Below, in pieces: positions 7,538 to 12,066 of a stretch of DNA of 12,066 nt (positions are counted from its first letter, which is position 1; every line of letters begins with the position of its first letter). Source of the DNA: an uncultured Muribaculaceae bacterium (GTDB taxonomy: Bacteria > Bacteroidota > Bacteroidia > Bacteroidales > Muribaculaceae); contig CAJTYD010000081.1 of assembly GCA_910583775.1 (NCBI GenBank), forward strand, positions 1 through 12,066, given 5' to 3'. Made by a program: the position numbers and the translations under genes. The notes beneath the pieces are model-generated. The model searched no databases, was not told the DNA's origin, and saw only the letters and a program-made list of their open reading frames with translations.

Positions 7538-7817
7538 CCCGCAGAGGGGCAAGAGGGCCCGCAGAGGTTTTCCCGCAAAGACTTTTGTTTCCGGTTTGTC
7601 TCAATTCAGAGGGTGCGCCTTCAGCTTTTAGAGTGCGCCGAGGGCTGACGCGCGGAGGAGTAAGCAATGTTTTTCGGCATCGTTTTAGCGGCAGGCTCTG
7701 CGAGCTCTAAAAGTCGAAGACGCAATCTCCTCATCTTAACCATCCCAAAGCGATGCGCCTACAATCTATAATGCTTTGCGGTAGAATCCTTTGCGGGCCC
7801 TCTTGCCCCTTTGCGGG
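7538..7817. repeat. 30-bp inverted repeat arms (7538-7567 and 7788-7817)
   Basis: The two arms are complementary at 28 of 30 positions, and the two exceptions are G opposite T, which would pair as G-U in RNA read from the + strand. Each arm is itself two copies of a 10-mer (CCCGCAGAGG on the left, CCTTTGCGGG on the right) separated by a 10-base linker. A third, diverged unit lies inside each arm (7572-7581 and 7773-7782), so the arms mirror each other three units to three. Confidence 0.8.
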
Positions 7818-7928
7818 AGGATTAGATACCGATAATTAGCAATATACATCAAATTGTATTTTTAACGCACCACTAATGATGTTGAATGTTGAGTTTTGAA
7901 TTGGGGGAGGGCGGTGGTTGAAAAAAAT

Positions 7929-7960
7929 ATTGCGGAATTGGCATTTTTTTATTAATTTTG
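7929..7960 (+). promoter_or_regulatory. Bacteroidetes-type promoter for the zap/rny cluster
   Basis: TAATTTTG at 7953-7960 is a perfect TAnnTTTG -7 element, preceded after a 20-base spacer by ATTG at 7929-7932, a 3/4 match to the -33 TTTG. Transcription should begin near 7967, leaving a leader of about 10 bases before the ATG at 7977. The promoter lies 49 bases beyond the palindromic element, so the element does not interrupt it. Confidence 0.7.
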
Positions 7961-7976
7961 TGAAAATTTGGTATTG

Positions 7977-8270
7977 ATGGCGCAATCTCTACTTTCCATT
8001 CTCGAACAACTCCAGGGCAATATCGAGACGCTCAAGGAGGAAATCGGACGCCTCAGGCAGAAAAACCGGGAGCTCGAAGAGGAGAATGCAGAACTAAGAG
8101 AGAAAACGGCTGAAGCCGAGGCATCCCGCGAGAAAGCTCTGCTCGACGCGGAATATATGGCGGTCTCCCACAAACTGGCCGACTCGCCCGACACCCTTGC
8201 CGACACGCGCCGTCTCATTGCCGGATTAATCCGAAACATCGACCGATGCATCGCAATGCTTAAGGAATGA
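7977..8270 (+). CDS. Small coiled-coil protein, ZapB-like partner of ZapA
   Basis: A 97-residue soluble protein starting at the ATG at 7977; an in-frame upstream TTG at 7968 would add three residues but falls at the predicted transcription start. Residues about 5-60 are a heptad-patterned, Glu/Lys/Leu-rich coiled coil (for example LQGNIETLKEEIGRLRQKN), followed by a helical tail with LADTRRLIAGLIRNIDRCIA. Its stop overlaps the zapA start by ATGA, so the two are probably translated together. By position and character it resembles ZapB, which binds ZapA and supports FtsZ-ring assembly in E. coli, but coiled coils are weak evidence of homology and I do not assign the name. Confidence 0.7.
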   Translation: MAQSLLSILEQLQGNIETLKEEIGRLRQKNRELEEENAELREKTAEAEASREKALLDAEYMAVSHKLADSPDTLADTRRLIAGLIRNIDRCIAMLKE

Positions 8271-8554
8271 TGAAAGACCCGGAAAAGATACAGATGGAAA
8301 TCAATATAGCCGGCGAGCACATCACGCTCGACGTGCCTTTCCAAAATCAGGAGATGACGCGCGACGTCGAAAAGGAAGCCAATAACCTCTATGCCAAATG
8401 GAGAAGCCAGTTTCCCAAAGATTCCGAAAAACATCTCCTGGCCATGATGGTATATCGATATGCTTCTTATTATAAAGATCTGATCAACAGATATATGGAA
8501 GCCAAGAAGAAAGCTTCCGAATGTCTCGGCAGCATAGAGGACATCAATCTCTGA
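8267..8554 (+). CDS. zapA: Cell division protein ZapA
   Basis: A 94-95-residue ZapA-family protein that binds and bundles FtsZ filaments at the division ring. The N-terminus (MEINIAGEHITLDV, from the third methionine) is the family's beta-hairpin globular head. The middle has VEKEANNLYAKWRSQFP followed by LLAMMVYRYASYYKDL, matching the usual ZapA helix, and the C-terminal helix would form the dimer coiled coil. Two adjacent ATG codons (8267, 8270) are both possible starts, and either overlaps or abuts the upstream coiled-coil gene. The 103-base gap to rny carries no recognisable gene. Confidence 0.85.
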   Translation: MMKDPEKIQMEINIAGEHITLDVPFQNQEMTRDVEKEANNLYAKWRSQFPKDSEKHLLAMMVYRYASYYKDLINRYMEAKKKASECLGSIEDINL

Positions 8555-8657
8555 CCTTGTCTTGTCACGCCTTCATTGTGTCGCGTAAGCCGATGAATAA
8601 CCGATAGTTCTAAATGCGAAATTTATTCATTGATATAACAGAAACCGACACATAACA
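8555..8657. other. Short gap between zapA and rny
   Basis: This 103-base gap becomes A/T-rich toward the rny start and has an A-rich leader (ACATAACA) before the ATG. I see no clear terminator stem and no good TAnnTTTG promoter, so read-through from the zap promoter is the simplest model. It is too short to hold a full-length 6S RNA, which neighbours zapA in gammaproteobacteria. Confidence 0.5.
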
Positions 8658-10199
8658 ATGGAAACAGCAATATTTATTATCATAGCCGTGGTGGCGGCCG
8701 CCGGAGGATATGTGGCAGCTCTGGCCATCAGCCGCAGGAACGCCTCGTCGCGCGCCAACGTGATCATCGAAGAGGCCAACCGCGAGGCTGAAGTGATCAA
8801 GGAGAAAAAAATCCTCAAGGCCAAGGAGGAGGAGATGAAGATTCTCGGCGACGCCGAGCGCTCCGCCAACCAGCGTCTGCAGAAAGTGCAGGCCGCCGAG
8901 GCCCGCGCCAAACAGCGCGAGATCCAGCTCAACCAGCTCCAGAACGAAACCAACCGCCGCAAAAAGGAACTCGACACCCAGAAGGGGAATCTCGACAACC
9001 GCGAGCAGCTTCTCGAAACACGCCGCCAGGAGGTGGACCACCTTCACCGTCAGGTAACCGAAGAACTCGAGCGCATCTCCGGTCTTTCGGCCGACGAGGC
9101 TAAGGAGAAGCTCGTCGAATCGCTCAAGGACGAGGCCAAGACAGCCGCCGCAGGATATATCAACGACATCATGGACGACGCCAGAATCTCAGCCAACAAG
9201 GAGGCAAAGCGCATCGTCATCCAGTCGATACAGCGCGTCGCCACAGAGACCGCCGTAGAAAATTCCGTTACCGTATTCCACATCGACAACGATGAGATCA
9301 AAGGCCGCATCATCGGCCGCGAAGGCCGCAACATCCGCGCCCTCGAGGCCGCTACAGGCATCGAGATCATCGTCGACGACACCCCCGAGGCCATCGTGCT
9401 TTCAGGCTTCGACCCGGTGCGTCGCGAGATAGCACGCCTGGCCCTCCACCAGCTTGTGGTAGACGGCCGTATCCATCCGGCACGTATCGAAGAGGTTGTG
9501 GCAAAGGTCCGCAAACAGGTCGAGGAGGAGATCGTGGAGACCGGTAAACGCACGGCGATCGATCTCGGTATCCACGGCCTGCATCCCGAACTCATCAGGA
9601 TGGTGGGCAAGATGAAATACCGTTCCTCCTACGGCCAGAACCTGCTCCAGCATTCACGCGAGACAGCCAACCTCTGCGCCATCATGGCATCCGAGCTCGG
9701 CCTCAATCCCAAGAAGGCCCGCCGCGCCGGACTTCTCCACGACATAGGAAAGGTTCCCGACGACGAGCCAGAACTTCCGCACGCTCTCTTCGGCATGAAA
9801 CTCGCCGAGAAATTCAAGGAAAAACCCGAGATCTGCAACGCAATCGGCGCCCACCACGACGAAGTGGAGATGACCTCTCTGCTTGCCCCCATCGTCCAGG
9901 TCTGCGACGCCATCTCCGGCGCCCGTCCCGGCGCCCGCCGCGAGATCGTGGAGGCATACATCAAGCGTCTGAACGACCTTGAGCAGCTCGCCATGAGCTA
10001 CCCGGGCGTGGTAAAGACATACGCGATCCAGGCAGGCCGCGAGCTCCGCGTGATAGTCGGCGCCGACAAGATCACCGACGAGGAGACCGAGAAACTCTCC
10101 GCCGAAATAGCAAAGAAGATCCAGGACGAGCTCACATATCCCGGACAGGTGAAGATCACCGTTATCCGTGAAACCAGAGCCATCAGCTTCGCTAAATAA
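8658..10199 (+). CDS. rny: Ribonuclease Y
   Basis: A 513-residue membrane-anchored endoribonuclease that starts mRNA decay and processing. Order of parts: an N-terminal transmembrane helix (about residues 4-22, IFIIIAVVAAAGGYVAALA); a long coiled coil (about 30-190) rich in Glu, Arg and Lys; a KH RNA-binding domain with the GREG loop at 220-223 (GRIIGREGRN); and an HD metal-dependent domain with H332, the H361-D362 pair (LLHDIGK), H399-H400-D401-E402, and D417. The length is usual for the family, and all core HD residues are present. The next gene begins 8 bases after the stop. The ATG at 8658 sits directly before the membrane helix, which fixes the start. Confidence 0.95.
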   Translation: METAIFIIIAVVAAAGGYVAALAISRRNASSRANVIIEEANREAEVIKEKKILKAKEEEMKILGDAERSANQRLQKVQAAEARAKQREIQLNQLQNETNRRKKELDTQKGNLDNREQLLETRRQEVDHLHRQVTEELERISGLSADEAKEKLVESLKDEAKTAAAGYINDIMDDARISANKEAKRIVIQSIQRVATETAVENSVTVFHIDNDEIKGRIIGREGRNIRALEAATGIEIIVDDTPEAIVLSGFDPVRREIARLALHQLVVDGRIHPARIEEVVAKVRKQVEEEIVETGKRTAIDLGIHGLHPELIRMVGKMKYRSSYGQNLLQHSRETANLCAIMASELGLNPKKARRAGLLHDIGKVPDDEPELPHALFGMKLAEKFKEKPEICNAIGAHHDEVEMTSLLAPIVQVCDAISGARPGARREIVEAYIKRLNDLEQLAMSYPGVVKTYAIQAGRELRVIVGADKITDEETEKLSAEIAKKIQDELTYPGQVKITVIRETRAISFAK

Positions 10200-10207
10200 A
10201 AAGGGCC

Positions 10208-11425
10208 GTGAACGCTGAAGACAAAAAAAGGGGAAACACCCCGACGGAGCAGACTGTGAAAAGCTTCTCCATGCACTGCGGACGCGCCGACTGCCCCCGC
10301 GGCAAACTCTTCGCCACAAACTGGCTGGAGGGAATATCGTCGCGCGCCGACCAGAACATCGTGGAGGTCGTCTTCAAGAACACCCGCGCCGGATTCTATT
10401 CCAACCCCAACAGAATTGACCTCAAGATCGGCGACATCGTGGCCGTGGAGGCCGCTCCGGGACATGACATAGGCCGCGTCAGCATGACAGGCAGGCTCGT
10501 GCGCCTCCAGATGAAAAAGGCCAACGAGAATCCCGACGGCGAGTTCAAAAAGGTTTTCCGCCGCGCCACGGCCACCGACCTCGAGAAATTCGAGGAGGCC
10601 CGCGCCAAAGAACACGACACCATGATCCGTTCGCGCCGAATCGCTGAAGAACTCGGGCTGAACATGAAGATCGGCGACGTGGAGTATCAGGGCGACGGAA
10701 GCAAGGCGATATTCTATTATATCGCCGACGAGCGCGTGGATTTCCGCAAACTTATCCGTATTCTCGCCGACACGTTCAAGGTAAGAATCGAGATGAAACA
10801 GATCGGTGCCCGCCAGGAAGCCGGCAGGATCGGCGGAATCGGGCCCTGCGGCAGGCCGCTGTGCTGCTCCTCATGGATGACGCATTTCGTTTCCGTCGGC
10901 ACCGGAGCGGCAAGATTCCAGGATCTGTCGATGAATCCCCAGAAACTCGCCGGACAGTGCGCAAAGCTGAAATGCTGTCTGAACTTCGAGATAGACGCCT
11001 ACACCGAGGCCCAGAGGAAACTTCCCCATAAGGATGTGACTCTCGAAACAAAAGACGCCACATATTATTATTTCAAGCCCGACATTCTCGCCGGCAAGAT
11101 CACATACTCCACCGACAAGAACATTCCCGCAAACCTCATCACCATCGACGCCTCGAGAGCGTTCGAGATCATAGCCCTCAACAAACAGGGCATAAAGGTG
11201 GATTCGCTCGAAAAGGGGAAAGAGGGAGAGAAGGCGCGTAAGGAATATGTCGACCTTGTGGAACAGGAGAGCCTGACGCGTTTCGACAAATCGAAGAAAA
11301 AGAAGAAGAAACGCCAGAATCAGAACCAGAGCCAAAACCAGAATCAAAACCAGAACCAGAAGCAGCCCCGGGAGCGTCGGCAGCGGCAGGGAGCCGACAG
11401 GAAGCAGCAGCAACAGAAGGGCTGA
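10208..11425 (+). CDS. ricT: PSP1-domain protein, RicT (YaaT) family
   Basis: A 405-residue member of the PSP1/RicT family. In Bacillus subtilis RicT works with RicA and RicF in a complex carrying iron-sulphur clusters that directs RNase Y to certain transcripts. Key motifs: FKNTRAGFYSNP near 56; GDIVAVEAAPGHDIG (75-89); the helix RSRRIAEELGLNMKIGDVEY (141-160); and two CxxxxCC motifs, C214-C219-C220 within GGIGPCGRPLCC and C251-C256-C257 within GQCAKLKCC. C24 and C29 add a further pair. The start is GTG at 10208, 8 bases after rny; the first ATG would begin only at residue 22, keeping C24. The last 45 residues are a lysine run followed by Gln/Asn repeats, a low-complexity tail. The rny adjacency strongly suggests the same functional link. 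Confidence 0.85.
   Translation: MNAEDKKRGNTPTEQTVKSFSMHCGRADCPRGKLFATNWLEGISSRADQNIVEVVFKNTRAGFYSNPNRIDLKIGDIVAVEAAPGHDIGRVSMTGRLVRLQMKKANENPDGEFKKVFRRATATDLEKFEEARAKEHDTMIRSRRIAEELGLNMKIGDVEYQGDGSKAIFYYIADERVDFRKLIRILADTFKVRIEMKQIGARQEAGRIGGIGPCGRPLCCSSWMTHFVSVGTGAARFQDLSMNPQKLAGQCAKLKCCLNFEIDAYTEAQRKLPHKDVTLETKDATYYYFKPDILAGKITYSTDKNIPANLITIDASRAFEIIALNKQGIKVDSLEKGKEGEKARKEYVDLVEQESLTRFDKSKKKKKKRQNQNQSQNQNQNQNQKQPRERRQRQGADRKQQQQKG
11315..11365 (+). repeat. Degenerate CAGAAC hexamer tract encoding a Gln/Asn tail
   Basis: About eight imperfect copies of a six-base unit (CAGAAT, CAGAAC, CAGAGC, CAAAAC and similar) encode the alternating Q/N stretch at about residues 370-386 of the RicT-like protein. 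The unit is a multiple of three, so gain or loss of copies would keep the reading frame. The tract follows an AAG-rich run encoding seven to eight lysines. Confidence 0.8.
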
Positions 11426-11444
11426 TAAAATTTCCATTCACGCC

Positions 11445-11954
11445 ATGACCGGAATTATGAAATGGATGCCGTTTGCAATTCTGCTCCTCATTTCAGGATG
11501 CAGAAGAGTGGACAATGTGGTCTATTCGGAATTCGTGAGTTTCGGAGAGGAGGGCTGGAATCCGGTGAGGACCGTGGAATTCATGCCCTGGCCCCTCGAT
11601 TCGGTCCATGCCTCTTCCGACAGGTATGACATTCTGGTGAGCGTCAGATTCAATCCTGCCGAAGCGCCTGCGGCGTTGCCGCTGCTGGTGCGCCAGGAAG
11701 ACAGCGAAGGAGGCACGGTCACCGACACGCTCCGCATTCCCCTCCGCGACGGGGACGGCGATCCGCTTGGCCGCAGAAGCCTTGTGCTCTACGACAATTC
11801 GGTGACTTTCCGAAAAGACACAGCCATCTCCGAAGGTTTCGCCCTCGAGCTCGTGTCGCTGCTTCCGATGGAAAAGACCAAAGGAATAAAAGACCTCGGC
11901 ATCCAGCTCATCGACCGGAAACCCCGCAAACCGTCTCCCTTTAAAAGATCTTAG
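11445..11954 (+). CDS. gldH: GldH-family lipoprotein
   Basis: A lipoprotein of 169 residues (start 11445) or 165 (start 11457, which gives the neater signal peptide MKWMPFAILLLISGC). The lipobox LISGC places the lipidated cysteine at residue 19 of the longer form. The residues after it (RRVDN) do not look like a surface-export signal, so a periplasm-facing location is likely. The mature part fits GldH: a VVYSEFVSF opening and W near 38, the central DRYDILVSVRFN strand, TDTLRIPLRDGDGDPLG, and the closing GIKDLGIQLI. GldH is required for gliding in Flavobacterium, but the family is also kept by non-gliding Bacteroidales, where its role is unknown. It follows the RicT-like gene by 19 bases and is probably co-transcribed. 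Confidence 0.8.
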   Translation: MTGIMKWMPFAILLLISGCRRVDNVVYSEFVSFGEEGWNPVRTVEFMPWPLDSVHASSDRYDILVSVRFNPAEAPAALPLLVRQEDSEGGTVTDTLRIPLRDGDGDPLGRRSLVLYDNSVTFRKDTAISEGFALELVSLLPMEKTKGIKDLGIQLIDRKPRKPSPFKRS

Positions 11955-11975
11955 AGGTAAAAATTAAAGGATCTT

Positions 11976-12066
11976 AGAAACTGTTTAAATTTCTTTCGAA
12001 AATTTTATTATATGAAGTTGTTTAAACTAATTTGATTTGTGAAATTTTTTAAGGAAAATAACGATA
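11976..12066. mobile_element. Start of a second AGAAACTGTTTAA inverted-repeat element (cut by window end)
   Basis: AGAAACTGTTTAAATTT at 11976-11992 repeats the left end of the nested element (7321-7337). The following bases, TCTTTCGAAAA then TATTATA, align better with the reverse complement of that element's right end (about 7465-7503). GATCTTAGA occurs at 11947-11955, overlapping the gldH stop, and again at 11970-11978 across the element boundary. The far end is outside the window, so completeness and orientation are unresolved. Confidence 0.5.

Larger units (their letters stand above)
7290..7880. mobile_element. 591-bp palindromic MITE-like element (copy 2, complete)
   Basis: The ends form an inverted repeat: ATCATAAGTGGTGCGTT at 7290-7306 against the reverse complement of 7864-7880, 16 of 17 matching. 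GTTGA flanks both ends, a possible 5-bp target duplication. Inner inverted repeats include 7538-7567 with 7788-7817 (28/30), CCCGCAAAG at 7572-7580 with 7774-7782 (8/9), and CTTTTAGAG at 7625-7633 with 7705-7713. These centre near 7670-7678, whereas the terminal repeats centre at 7585. Removing the 183-bp nested element (7321-7503) brings the terminal centre to about 7677, so the parent was a roughly 408-bp imperfect palindrome. No transposase or other gene is present. Its right half also appears at 1-203. It fills most of the gene-free gap 7227-7976. A structured RNA is the main alternative. Confidence 0.75.

Noticed and set aside
1..7880. A composite transposon formed by the two repeat copies
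   Set aside because: No transposase is present and the enclosed block contains lptD, a conserved housekeeping gene in normal context; independent insertions of a dispersed repeat are simpler.
7504..7880. A small protein gene within the palindromic element
   Set aside because: No open frame with a plausible start, composition or leader was found; the symmetry of the sequence explains it better.
8555..8657. 6S RNA gene downstream of zapA, by analogy to gammaproteobacteria
   Set aside because: The gap is 103 bases, shorter than a typical 6S RNA, and shows no long interrupted hairpin.
11938..11970. CCTTTAA/TTAAAGG inverted repeat as a terminator for gldH
   Set aside because: The 7-bp A/T-rich stem with a 19-base loop is weak and lacks a U-tract; it may be chance next to the repeat element.

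Overview
The window looks like a chromosomal segment of a gut-type Bacteroidales bacterium, possibly Muribaculaceae (family-level placement is inference). The evidence is: a Bacteroidetes-type LptD, GldH and RNase Y; lipoproteins of fimbrillin-like and FISUMP-like (Fibrobacter-type 'major paralogous domain') character; A-rich leaders instead of strong Shine-Dalgarno sites; and two good matches to the Bacteroidetes promoter (TTTG-type -33, about 20 bp spacer, TAnnTTTG -7). All seven recognised or plausible genes, and the one unrecognised coiled-coil gene, lie on the + strand.

Layout. Bases 1-203 are the right half of a repeated intergenic element. Bases 204-441 are non-coding and hold a striking array of six 10-bp units built on the palindrome GATTAATC. 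Next come two overlapping lipoprotein genes (442-2358 and 2355-4193): a fimbrillin-like/FISUMP-like surface lipoprotein, and a lipoprotein with a fimbrillin-like N-terminus and a C-terminal metzincin-type zinc site (HEYGHCLGYSH). A strong promoter and a structured leader precede lptD (4356-7226), which appears to start at TTG. The 750-bp gap 7227-7976 has no gene. It contains a 591-bp element with terminal inverted repeats, which resolves into a roughly 408-bp imperfect palindrome interrupted in its left arm by a second, 183-bp inverted-repeat element.

A promoter at 7929-7960 then starts a cell-division and RNA-processing cluster: a small coiled-coil protein (ZapB-like in character), zapA, rny (RNase Y), a PSP1/RicT-family gene 8 bases downstream of rny, and gldH. 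The window ends inside what appears to be another copy of the smaller inverted-repeat element.

How the genes fit together. The two lipoproteins are probably co-translated and are likely exposed at the cell surface. LptD places LPS in the outer membrane. The zap pair acts on the FtsZ ring. RNase Y and RicT are known functional partners in Bacillus subtilis mRNA processing, so finding them adjacent here suggests the same partnership. The points most worth following up are the nested palindromic repeat elements, the fimbrillin-metzincin lipoprotein pair behind its palindrome array, the duplicated 10-mer inside the lptD promoter spacer, and the rny-ricT linkage.
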